A program made the position numbers and the translations under genes. Shown piece after piece: positions 15,141-22,995 of a stretch of 36,831 bases of DNA. How positions within the stretch are numbered: position 1 is the first letter of the stretch; each line of letters begins with the position of its first letter. The notes beneath the pieces are model-generated. The model saw only the letters and a program-made list of their open reading frames with translations, made no database searches and had not been told where the DNA came from. The DNA is from JACKII01 sp041687435 (GTDB lineage: Bacteria > Pseudomonadota > Alphaproteobacteria > Bin95), in the NCBI GenBank assembly GCA_041687435.1, contig JAWLBX010000031.1, forward strand, positions 1 through 36,831, in the 5' to 3' direction.

Positions 15141-16120
15141 GTGAGACCGAAACCACCTACCGCGAGGCTGTCCGTGCCGCCATCCGCGAGGCCATGCTTC
15201 AAGACGAGCGCGTTTTCCTGATGGGCGAGGATGTGGGCGCCTATGGCGGCTGCTACGCTGTCAGCATGGGCCTGCTGGAGGAATTCGGCGAGGAGCGCAT
15301 CCGCGACACGCCGCTGTCCGAATCCGCCTTCACCGGCGCGGGCATCGGTGCCGCCATGGGTGGCATGCGGCCTATTGTGGAGGTGATGACGGTCAATTTC
15401 AGCCTGCTGGCGCTTGACCAGATCATGAACACCGCCGCCACCATCCGGCACATGTCGGGCGGCCAGTTCGGTGTGCCGGTGGTGATCCGCATGGCGACCG
15501 GGGCCGGCAAGCAGTTGGCCGCCCAGCATTCCCACAGCCTGGAGGGCTGGTTTGCGCACATTCCCGGCATTCGCGTGCTGGCGCCGGCCACGCTGGAGGA
15601 CGCGCGCGGCATGCTCTGGACCGCGCTGCAAGACCCCGACCCGGTGCTAATCTTCGAAAACGCGCTGCTCTACAACATGAAGGGCAAGCTGGCCGCCGAT
15701 GCCGGGCCGGTGGATATCGGCAATGCCGCGGTGCGGCGCGAGGGCGATCAGGTCACGCTGATCACCTACGGCGGCTCGCTCCACAAAACCTTGCAGGCGG
15801 CCGAGGACCTGGCGGAGCAGGATATTGCGGCGGAAGTGATCGACCTGCGCACCCTGCGCCCGCTGGACGACGCGACCATCATGGCGTCGGTTCGCAAGAC
15901 GCGGCGGGCGGTAATCGTGGACGAGGGCTGGCGCTCCGGCAGCCTTTCGGCGGAAATCAGCGCGCGCATCACCGAGCAGGCCTTCTGGGATTTGGACGCA
16001 CCGGTCGGGCGGGTGTGTAGTGTGGAGGTGCCGATCCCCTATCCCAAGCATCTGGAGGACGCCGCCATTCCGCAGGTGCCCGGCATCGTCCAGGCCGCGC
16101 GCGAGACGCTGGGGCGCTAG
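15137..16120 (+). CDS. 2-oxoacid dehydrogenase E1 component, beta subunit
   Basis: A 327-residue transketolase-like subunit. The start is taken as the ATG at 15137, where ATGA overlaps the E1 alpha stop and the protein opens MSETETTYREAVRAAI; an upstream in-frame start at 15077 lies inside E1 alpha. Family blocks include MGEDVGAYGGCYAVSMGLLEEFG, DTPLSESAFTGAGIGAAMGGMRPIVEVM, QHSHSLEGWFAHIPG (with the catalytic-region His) and the C-terminal DLRTLRPLDDATIMASVRKT, which matches the usual transketolase C domain. It is followed by E2 after only 5 bp. Confidence 0.9.
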   Translation: MSETETTYREAVRAAIREAMLQDERVFLMGEDVGAYGGCYAVSMGLLEEFGEERIRDTPLSESAFTGAGIGAAMGGMRPIVEVMTVNFSLLALDQIMNTAATIRHMSGGQFGVPVVIRMATGAGKQLAAQHSHSLEGWFAHIPGIRVLAPATLEDARGMLWTALQDPDPVLIFENALLYNMKGKLAADAGPVDIGNAAVRREGDQVTLITYGGSLHKTLQAAEDLAEQDIAAEVIDLRTLRPLDDATIMASVRKTRRAVIVDEGWRSGSLSAEISARITEQAFWDLDAPVGRVCSVEVPIPYPKHLEDAAIPQVPGIVQAARETLGR

Positions 16121-16125
16121 GCACC

Positions 16126-17337
16126 ATGGGCTTGTTCAAAATGCCTTCGCTCGGCTCCGATATGGAGGATGGAACGCTGGTCGAATGGCTGGTGGCAGAA
16201 GGCCAGCCGATGAAGCGCGGCGACATTATCGCGGTGGTGGAGACCCAGAAAGGCGCCATTGAGATCGAAATTTTCGAGGCGGGCACTATCGGCAGGCTGC
16301 TGCTGCAGGAAGGCGAAACCGTCCCCGTCGGCGCGCCGATGGCGGAAATCGTAGGCCTGGATGACGAACCGGTACCGGCGGCGGCTCCTCCATCTGCATC
16401 CGCCTCTGCTGCGCCGGCGCAGAAAGCGCCGCGGCCCGGACCGGTTGCGCCCCCCGCAAAACCGACACCATCGCCACATGCCGAAGGCCCCAGCGGCCGC
16501 ATTCTGGCGTCACCCGCAGCCCGGCGGTTGGCGACGGAAAAGAACGTGGATTTGGCAGGTCTGAAAGGCTCCGGGCCGGGTGGCGCCATTGTCTCGGCCG
16601 ACGTGCCGGGCGCCGCCGAAGCCGCGCCCGGCCCCAAGGGGCAGCCGCGTCAGCAGGCCCGCCGCGGCCTGGACATGGGCGAGATGCGCAAGGCCATCGC
16701 CGCTGCCATGGCCCGCTCCAAACGGGAAATTCCCCATTACTATCTGCAACACACCATCGACCTGGAGGCCGCCACAAGCTGGCTCGCCGCCGCCAATGCG
16801 GAACGCGCGCCAACGGAGCGGCTGCTGCTGGCGGCCCTATTGCTAAAGGCCAGCGCGCTGGCCCTGAAACAGTATCCCGAATTGAATGGCCATTATATCG
16901 AGGGCGAATACCGCCCCGCCAAAGCGGTTCATCTGGGCGTTGGCATCGCAATTCGCGGCGGCGGCCTGATCGCGCCGGCGATCCGTGACGCGGACACGCT
17001 TTCAATCGACACCTTGATGGCTGCCCTGCGCGATGCCACACAGCGCATGCGGGCAGGCCGTGTGCGCTCGTCGGAATTGACCGATTCGACCGCCACTGTT
17101 TCCAGCCTGGGCGAGCGCGGGGTGGAAGGGCTTTGGGGTGTGATCTACCCGCCGCAGGTGGCGCTGATCGGGTTCGGCAAGGCAGTGCTGCGGCCCGCCG
17201 TCATCGAAGACCGGGTCGAACCCCGGATGCAGGTGCAGGTATCGCTCGCCGCCGACCACCGCGCCAGCGACGGCCATCGCGGCGCGCTGCTGCTGAACGC
17301 GATCGACAAATTGCTGCAAACGCCGGAGACCCTATGA
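16126..17337 (+). CDS. Dihydrolipoamide acyltransferase (E2) of the 2-oxoacid dehydrogenase complex
   Basis: A 403-residue E2 with one lipoyl domain. The lipoylated lysine is K42 in VVETQKGAIEIE. An Ala/Pro linker (about 85-120) follows, then a peripheral subunit-binding domain (RILASPAARRLATEKNVDL, about 126-160) that normally holds E1 or E3, a second linker, and the CoA-dependent catalytic domain from about residue 185 (MRKAIAAAMARSKREIPHYY). The active-site motif DHRASDG near residue 380 has the catalytic His and Asp. No E3 gene is present, so the housekeeping dihydrolipoamide dehydrogenase would have to serve. The stop overlaps the ACP start as ATGA. Confidence 0.9.
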   Translation: MGLFKMPSLGSDMEDGTLVEWLVAEGQPMKRGDIIAVVETQKGAIEIEIFEAGTIGRLLLQEGETVPVGAPMAEIVGLDDEPVPAAAPPSASASAAPAQKAPRPGPVAPPAKPTPSPHAEGPSGRILASPAARRLATEKNVDLAGLKGSGPGGAIVSADVPGAAEAAPGPKGQPRQQARRGLDMGEMRKAIAAAMARSKREIPHYYLQHTIDLEAATSWLAAANAERAPTERLLLAALLLKASALALKQYPELNGHYIEGEYRPAKAVHLGVGIAIRGGGLIAPAIRDADTLSIDTLMAALRDATQRMRAGRVRSSELTDSTATVSSLGERGVEGLWGVIYPPQVALIGFGKAVLRPAVIEDRVEPRMQVQVSLAADHRASDGHRGALLLNAIDKLLQTPETL

Positions 17338-17579
17338 CCGAGGACGAAATCAAGGCCATTCTGTTCGAGGAAATCACGACCATCGCACCGGATGCAGACC
17401 CCGGCAGCGTCGCGCCGGATGCCGATCTTCGCGATGCGCTGGACCTGGATTCGATGGATATGTTGAACATCATTGCGGCCCTGCACGGACGCCTGGGCGT
17501 GGATATTCCGGAGGCAGACGCGCCGCAGTTCTTCACCGTCGATGGCAGCGTCCGTTATCTCGCCCGGCAGTTGGCGTAA
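17334..17579 (+). CDS. Acyl carrier protein dedicated to the dehydrogenase operon
   Basis: An 81-residue acidic protein starting at the ATG that overlaps the E2 stop (ATGA). It has the ACP fold signature: helix I (MTEDEIKAILFEEI), then DADLRDALDLDSMDMLNIIAAL, where S40 of DLDSMD is the expected 4'-phosphopantetheine attachment site, then helix III (VRYLARQLA). The usual motif is DSL; here Leu is Met. It is too far from a fatty-acid synthase context to be the housekeeping AcpP and sits as the last gene of the synthetase-E1-E2 operon. Its partner could be the E2 or the synthetase. The call as a carrier protein is strong; the role is open. Confidence 0.88.
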   Translation: MTEDEIKAILFEEITTIAPDADPGSVAPDADLRDALDLDSMDMLNIIAALHGRLGVDIPEADAPQFFTVDGSVRYLARQLA

Positions 17580-17613
17580 ATCGATGCGCGGCTGGTGCCG
17601 CTTCGCCTTGTCC

Positions 17614-17629
17614 CCGCCTGTTCAGGCGG
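17614..17629 (+). terminator. Short hairpin between convergent ACP and allophanate hydrolase genes
   Basis: A 6-bp perfect stem (CCGCCT, loop GTTC, AGGCGG) lies in the 42-bp gap and overlaps the 3' end of the opposing gene. There is no T run on the plus strand, so it is a weak candidate. Confidence 0.25.
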
Positions 17630-19352
17630 CGGAAACGTAGGCGCGCCAGCCGCCGTATTCGGTGATGTCGCGGGCACCGCGTACGGCTTCGGCTTCGACC
17701 AGAAAACCTTTGACGGACCGCCCGTCCGCCAGAGTGATATCACCGACGCCAAGCGGGCCGGGTATAGCCGCCACGAACCGGCCAAAGGCAGCGGGGCTGA
17801 GCCGGTAGAGTTCCACCTGGATCGGCTGCCCGTCGTCCACCCGCAACATGCCGGGTTTGGGTGGAACGCTATCCGGCAGGGCGAACAGGCGGTAAGACGG
17901 CGCCGTCTCGGCCGCCTCAACAAAGGCGGCGCCCAGATCGTGCAGTTGATGGTTCAGCGGCATGCCGGCGAGATGAGCGCCGACCACTGCCAGCAGCACT
18001 GTGTCGCCGGAACCCGTGGCGGCAAGGCCGGGCTGCAATGCCGCTGCCAGTCGTGCCAGACGCAGGTCATGGCCGGCCGGCGCCAGCAGTGTCAAGCTCG
18101 CCGGCTCGCCATCGGGGCGGGGTGCACAGGGCAGGCTGAGACCGCACAAGCCCAGCAGATTCACGAAATTCGTGTATGTCCCCAGCATGGAATTGACACC
18201 CACAGGGTCCGCCGCAACCTCCGCCACCGTCGGGTTGCGGGGTGCGGTCGGCACGCAGAGCAGGTCCACGGACGCCAGCAGCGGCTCCACGGCCCGCCGC
18301 AGGCCGGCCAGCCGGTAGGATGCCGTGAAGGCATCGGCGGCGGAAAAGGCCGGGGCCTTGCCAATGATCTGGCGTGTGACGGGGTGCAGGGCCTCGGGGC
18401 GCTCCTCGATAAATCCGCGGATGGCGGCATACCGCTCCGCCACCCAGGGGCCTTCATACAGCAGCGCGGCAATATCGTAGAACGCCTGAAATGGCAGTTC
18501 CCTGATCTGCAGGCCGGACGCCGCAAGCCGCTCCAGCCCGCTGGCATAGGCCGCAGCGGCGGGAGCGGAGCCATCGAATTGCCGGTCGGCCACGGCTGGG
18601 ACGCCCACACTCAGGCCGGAAAAAGCCTGCCAGGGCGAAGCCTGGGCGACCGGTTGCGAATAGGCGTCTTCCGGGTCGTATCCGGCAGTGGCTTCGAATA
18701 CGATCAGCGCATCCTCGGCAGAGGCCGCAAAGATCGAGACGCAATCCAGGCTGCGGCAGGCGGGCACGACGCCGCGGTTGGAAAGTGCGCCGAGGCTGGG
18801 CTTCAGGCCGGCGATGCCATTCAATCCCGCCGGCACCCGCCCGGAGCCAGCGGTATCCGTGCCGAGTGCGAACGGCACCACGCCCAATGCCACCGCCACC
18901 GCCGAGCCGGAACTGGAGCCGCCGGGCACCAGCCGGGGGTCGAGCGCGTTCCGCGGCACCGGGTAGGGCGTGCGCACGCCGACCAGGCCGGTCGCGAACT
19001 GGTCCAGGTTGGTCTTGCCGATGGGGATTGCCCCCGCCGTCCGCAACCGGGCGACCACCGCGGCATCCTCCGCCGGCATGTAGGCATAGGCGGGGCAGGC
19101 GGCGGTGGTCGGCATGCCGGCGATGTCGATATTGTCCTTGACCGCAAACGGCACGCCCCAGAGCGGCTTCGCCACCGGATCGAATGGCCCGAGCGCGGCA
19201 ATGGCGGCGTCGATGGCGGCGGAGTCCGCCAAGTGCAGGAAAATGCCGGGGTCCGCCGCTTTTTCCAGCCGGGCCAATGCGGCCGCGATCAGGTCACGGG
19301 GCTTTGCGCCATTGGCATAGGCCTGGCGGTATTCGGCAAGGGTCAGGGTCAT
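17622..19352 (-). CDS. atzF: Allophanate hydrolase
   Basis: A 576-residue amidase-signature enzyme. Allophanate hydrolase converts allophanate to ammonia and CO2, the last step of urea carboxylase or cyanurate/biuret breakdown. The catalytic triad is readable: K72 (FAVKDN), S146 (GGSSSGS) and nucleophile S170 (GTDTAGSGRVP). The spacing matches the K-S-S spacing I recall for AtzF. After the amidase domain (to about residue 440) comes the family-specific C-terminal domain, with TVLLAVVGAHLAGMPLN and ending GGWRAYVSAA. Neither urea carboxylase nor cyanurate/biuret hydrolase genes are nearby. It is the last gene of the leftward ABC-transporter operon and overlaps the ATPase gene by ATGA. Confidence 0.9.
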   Translation of the reverse strand: MTLTLAEYRQAYANGAKPRDLIAAALARLEKAADPGIFLHLADSAAIDAAIAALGPFDPVAKPLWGVPFAVKDNIDIAGMPTTAACPAYAYMPAEDAAVVARLRTAGAIPIGKTNLDQFATGLVGVRTPYPVPRNALDPRLVPGGSSSGSAVAVALGVVPFALGTDTAGSGRVPAGLNGIAGLKPSLGALSNRGVVPACRSLDCVSIFAASAEDALIVFEATAGYDPEDAYSQPVAQASPWQAFSGLSVGVPAVADRQFDGSAPAAAAYASGLERLAASGLQIRELPFQAFYDIAALLYEGPWVAERYAAIRGFIEERPEALHPVTRQIIGKAPAFSAADAFTASYRLAGLRRAVEPLLASVDLLCVPTAPRNPTVAEVAADPVGVNSMLGTYTNFVNLLGLCGLSLPCAPRPDGEPASLTLLAPAGHDLRLARLAAALQPGLAATGSGDTVLLAVVGAHLAGMPLNHQLHDLGAAFVEAAETAPSYRLFALPDSVPPKPGMLRVDDGQPIQVELYRLSPAAFGRFVAAIPGPLGVGDITLADGRSVKGFLVEAEAVRGARDITEYGGWRAYVSAA

Positions 19353-21079
19353 TCCGCGGCCTCCAGGGCGGCAAGGGTGGGCGGCGGCTCCGGGCTGGAG
19401 GCGAGGAGTTGCCGTGTGTAGTCGGTTTCGGGCTGGTTCATCACCTGCTCCGTTCGGCCCTGCTCGACGATCTTGCCACCGCGCATCACCATCACCCGCT
19501 CGCAGAGCAAGCGGACGACGTTCAGGTCGTGGCTGACGAACAGATAGCTCATGCCCAGTTGCGCGCGCAGGTCGGCCAGCAGATTCAGCACGACGGCCTG
19601 AACCGAAACGTCCAGCGCCGCCGTCGGCTCATCCAGGATCAGCAGCCGGGGGTTGAGCGCGATGGCGCGGGCGATGCCGACGCGCGCCTTCTGCCCGCCG
19701 GAAAGCTGGTGCGGAAAGCGGGTCAGCAACTCCCGCGGCAGGTTCACCAGGTCGGCCAGTTCCTCGACACGGGCGGCCACCGCCGCACCGTTCTTGAGAT
19801 CGCCGAGACGCAGCAGCGGATCGGCGATGCAGCGCCGGGCGCTGAAGCGCGGGTTGAGTGCGTCGGTCGCATCCTGAAAGACGAATTGCAGCTTGGCCCG
19901 GGCCGGGTGCCGCGCGAACTTCGCCGCGGGAATGCTGGCGATGTCCTCGCCCGCCAGCCGGATTGCGCCGGCGGTCGGGTCCAGCAGCCGCATGATCATC
20001 ATGGAGGTGGTGGATTTGCCGCAGCCGGACTCTCCCACCAGCCCCAGGCTCTCGCCGGCTTTGAGGTCGAAGGACAGATTGTCGACGGCGCGGAAGGCGC
20101 CGGTTTCGCCCTCGTGCTGTCGCTTGCGCCGGGGCAGCCAGCGTGGCGCAAGCGCATCGCCGCCGAATTCCTTGGTCAGACCCTCCACGGAGAGCAGCGG
20201 CTCCGATTCCCCGTTCTTCGGCCGAGGGTCGGGCTTTAGGCGGCGCGGGTCGTCCGGCGGCAGCAACGCACGCACCGAGCCGGTGCGCCGGGGTGTCGCC
20301 TCGATCAGCGCGCGGGTGTAGGGGTGGCGCGGTGCCGCGAACAGGGTACCGACCGGCGCGGCCTCCACCACCTCGCCCCGCTGCATCACGACGATGCGGT
20401 CGCAATAGCTGGATGCCAGCCCCAGGTCATGCGTGATCAGGATGGTGGAAAGCCCCTGCTCCGACGCCAGATCGTGCACCAGGTCCATGATGGTTTTCTG
20501 CGTCGTCACATCCAGGCCGGTGGTTGGCTCGTCTGCGATCAGCACGCGCGGCTTGCAGGCGAGCGCCAGCGCGATCACCACGCGCTGACACATGCCGCCC
20601 GAAAGCTCGTGCGGATAGGCGTGATAGCGGTTTTCGGGGTCGTGAATGCGTACCCGGTCCAGCAACGCCACCGCGCGCCGGCGTGCCTCACCTCCGGCCG
20701 CAACCGCATGCTCGCGCAGCACATCCTCGATTTGCAGGCCGACCTTGCGGATCGGATTCAGCGCGCTGCGCGGGTTCTGGAAGATCATGGAGATCTCACG
20801 CCCGCGGATGTCGCGCATCTGGCGCTGGCTGGCGCGCCGCAGGTCGATGCCGGAATAGGTCATCTCCCCCTCCGCCACCTGGCCGTTCGCATCCAGTATG
20901 CCCATCAGCGCGAAGGAGGTGACCGATTTGCCGGAACCGGACTCGCCGACAATGCCGAGCGTCTCGCCCCGCGCCAGATCGAAGGAAACGTCGCGCACGG
21001 CCTGGACCACGCCTTCCCGCGTGCCGAATTCGACGGTCAGGTTGCGAACCGAGATCAGCGGTTGCGAATGCCCGGTCAT
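19349..21079 (-). CDS. Fused dipeptide/oligopeptide-type ABC transporter ATP-binding protein (DppD-DppF fusion)
   Basis: A 576-residue protein with two complete ATPase halves. Half 1 has Walker A GESGSGKS, signature LSGGMCQR and Walker B VLIADEPTTGLD. Half 2 has GESGCGKS, LSGGQKAR and LLILDEPTAALD. The fusion corresponds to separate DppD and DppF proteins in E. coli. The start at the ATG 21079-21077 overlaps the permease stop (ATGA) and gives MTGHSQPLISVRNL; the open frame upstream to 21232 lies inside the permease and is discarded. The stop overlaps the allophanate hydrolase start. It powers uptake by the two permeases below. Confidence 0.93.
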   Translation of the reverse strand: MTGHSQPLISVRNLTVEFGTREGVVQAVRDVSFDLARGETLGIVGESGSGKSVTSFALMGILDANGQVAEGEMTYSGIDLRRASQRQMRDIRGREISMIFQNPRSALNPIRKVGLQIEDVLREHAVAAGGEARRRAVALLDRVRIHDPENRYHAYPHELSGGMCQRVVIALALACKPRVLIADEPTTGLDVTTQKTIMDLVHDLASEQGLSTILITHDLGLASSYCDRIVVMQRGEVVEAAPVGTLFAAPRHPYTRALIEATPRRTGSVRALLPPDDPRRLKPDPRPKNGESEPLLSVEGLTKEFGGDALAPRWLPRRKRQHEGETGAFRAVDNLSFDLKAGESLGLVGESGCGKSTTSMMIMRLLDPTAGAIRLAGEDIASIPAAKFARHPARAKLQFVFQDATDALNPRFSARRCIADPLLRLGDLKNGAAVAARVEELADLVNLPRELLTRFPHQLSGGQKARVGIARAIALNPRLLILDEPTAALDVSVQAVVLNLLADLRAQLGMSYLFVSHDLNVVRLLCERVMVMRGGKIVEQGRTEQVMNQPETDYTRQLLASSPEPPPTLAALEAAE

Positions 21080-21948
21080 GTCCGTTGCCTCGGGTCGACG
21101 ATGTCGCGCACGGCATCGCCCAGCAGGTTGAAGGTGAACACGGTGAACATCAGCGCCAGGCCGGGGAAGATCGCGAGCCACCATTCGCCGGAGACAATGA
21201 AATTGGCGCCTTCCGCCACCATGATCCCCCATTCCGGCGTCGGCGGGCGCACGCCCAGGCCGATGAACGAGAGGCCGGCAGCATTCAGGATCGCCCAGCC
21301 CATGTTGAGCGAGGCCTGCACCGCCAGCGGCGGCAGCGCGTTTGGGAACACTTGCATCGCCAGGATGCGGAAGTCGCCGTTGCCGCAGAGCCTGGCTGCT
21401 TGCACGAAGCCGGCATTGCGCCGGATCGCGGCCTCCGCCCGGGCGACGCGGGCATAGAATGGAATGTTAATGATGGCAGTGGCGTAGATGATGTTTTCGA
21501 CCGAGTTGCCAAGGGCCGCGACAATGCCCATGGCGAGCACGAACAGCGGAAAGGCCATGATCGTGTCGATCACCCGGCCGCTGATCCTATCCACCCAGCC
21601 ACCGAAATAGCCGGCCATGGAGCCGATGGCGGCGCCGATGAAGAAGGACAGCGTCACCGCGGCGACCGCGATCATCAGGTCCAGCCGCGCGGCGGCCAGC
21701 ACCCGGCTGAACACATCCCGACCCAACTGGTCCGTACCGAACCAATGGCTCCAGGAGGGTGGTTGCAAAGCCACCGCGGCGTTCGTCGCCAGGGGGTCGT
21801 ACGGCGCGACCGCCGGGCCGAACACGGCGGCGAACACGACGATGGCGAATCCTGCGATGGCGACAATGCTGACCGGGTTTTCGGTCAGGACATAGACCAG
21901 GTGGCTTTTCGGAGCGGTGCGGGCCGGTGCTGCGGAAATGTCAGTCAT
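21076..21948 (-). CDS. ABC transporter permease, DppC/OppC type
   Basis: A 290-residue inner-membrane protein with an N-terminal membrane segment (PVSIVAIAGFAIVVFAAVFG), a periplasmic loop containing the typical HWFGTDQLGRDVFSRVLAAAR, and about five further helices with the EAA-like cytoplasmic loop (ARVARAEAAIRRNAGFVQAAR). I choose the ATG at 21948-21946 (MTDISAAP), which has GAGG about 10 bases upstream, over a TTG at 21957. It overlaps the upstream permease by 8 bp and the ATPase gene by ATGA. Confidence 0.92.
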   Translation of the reverse strand: MTDISAAPARTAPKSHLVYVLTENPVSIVAIAGFAIVVFAAVFGPAVAPYDPLATNAAVALQPPSWSHWFGTDQLGRDVFSRVLAAARLDLMIAVAAVTLSFFIGAAIGSMAGYFGGWVDRISGRVIDTIMAFPLFVLAMGIVAALGNSVENIIYATAIINIPFYARVARAEAAIRRNAGFVQAARLCGNGDFRILAMQVFPNALPPLAVQASLNMGWAILNAAGLSFIGLGVRPPTPEWGIMVAEGANFIVSGEWWLAIFPGLALMFTVFTFNLLGDAVRDIVDPRQRT

Positions 21949-22969
21949 TGGCCGCAATCCTCGGATCGATCAGGGTATAGGCGATGTCGATCAGCAGGTT
22001 CAGCCCGACGAACAGCAGCGCCATCGACAGCACGAAGCCCTGCACCGCCGCGTAGTCGGAGACCACCAGCGCATCGACGGCAAAGGAGCCGATGCCTGGC
22101 CAGGCAAACACCTTCTCCACCAGCACGTTCGCCCCCAGTGTGAACGAGAACACCATCCCAAGCGTGGTGATCACCGGCAGCATCGCGTTGCGGAAGGCGT
22201 AGCGGTTGAGGACGACGCGCGGCGACAGCCCCGCCGCCCGGGCCGTGCGGATGAAGTCGCTGTTCAGTGCCTGCAGCATGGCGCCCCGTGTCATCCGGGC
22301 GATGGGCGCCAGCGTGAACACGGCAAGTGTCACCATCGGCAGCATGAGCTGGCCGAGCGCCGCCCATGCGGTCTCCAGGTCGCCGGCCAGTACGGCATCG
22401 ACGGTATAGAAACCTGTGATGTGCGGCGGCGGCAGATAGAAGAAATCCAGCCGTCCCACCGGCGACGGCGCCCAGCCGAGTAGGTAATAAAACACGAACA
22501 GCAGGGCGATGCCGGTGAAGAAGGTTGGCAGTGAGACCCCAGCGGTGGCGACGATCCGGCAGATATGGTCGATCGGCTTGCCGGGCCTGGTGGCGGCCAG
22601 AACGCCCATCGGGATTGCGATCGCCAGGGAAAGCAGCAGCGCACCCAGCGTGAGTTCCAGGCTGGCGGGCAGGCGGCGACCCAGCTCCTCCAGCACCGGC
22701 TGGCCGGTGGAGATGGAGGTGCCGAGATTGCCTTGCGCCAGGTCGCCCATATAGAGGAAGAACTGCTGCCAGAGCGGCAGGTCCAGCCCCAGCGATTCCC
22801 GGATTTGCTGGATAGACTGCTCGTCGGCCGCCGGCCCGGCAAAATAGGCGGCCGGGTCGCCCGGCAGTGCGCGGGTCAGCAGGAAGGTGACCAGCACCAC
22901 TCCGAACAGGACCGGCAGGGCCTGGATGAGGCGGCCTAGCATCATGCGGATACGGCCAGCGGATGCCAT
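21941..22969 (-). CDS. ABC transporter permease, DppB/OppB type
   Basis: A 342-residue inner-membrane protein with the typical first helix (ALPVLFGVVLVTFLLTRALPGDPA), a large periplasmic region containing ESLGLDLPLWQQFFLYMGDLAQGNLGTS, and the EAA loop ARAAGLSPRVVLNRYAFRNAMLPV near residues 245-268. About six membrane segments are visible. It follows the binding-protein gene by 26 bp and overlaps the second permease. With that permease it forms the channel of a peptide/nickel-type importer. Confidence 0.92.
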   Translation of the reverse strand: MASAGRIRMMLGRLIQALPVLFGVVLVTFLLTRALPGDPAAYFAGPAADEQSIQQIRESLGLDLPLWQQFFLYMGDLAQGNLGTSISTGQPVLEELGRRLPASLELTLGALLLSLAIAIPMGVLAATRPGKPIDHICRIVATAGVSLPTFFTGIALLFVFYYLLGWAPSPVGRLDFFYLPPPHITGFYTVDAVLAGDLETAWAALGQLMLPMVTLAVFTLAPIARMTRGAMLQALNSDFIRTARAAGLSPRVVLNRYAFRNAMLPVITTLGMVFSFTLGANVLVEKVFAWPGIGSFAVDALVVSDYAAVQGFVLSMALLFVGLNLLIDIAYTLIDPRIAAND

Positions 22970-22995
22970 CGGGCTTTTCCTTCCTGCTGCGGCGC

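Noticed and set aside
14133..16120. Acetoin dehydrogenase (acoAB) as firm name
   Set aside because: The subunits are similar in both families; without acetoin-specific neighbours the substrate stays open.
17595..19421. Long plus-strand frame of 608 codons
   Set aside because: Antisense shadow of the allophanate hydrolase, whose motifs and spacing are clear on the minus strand.
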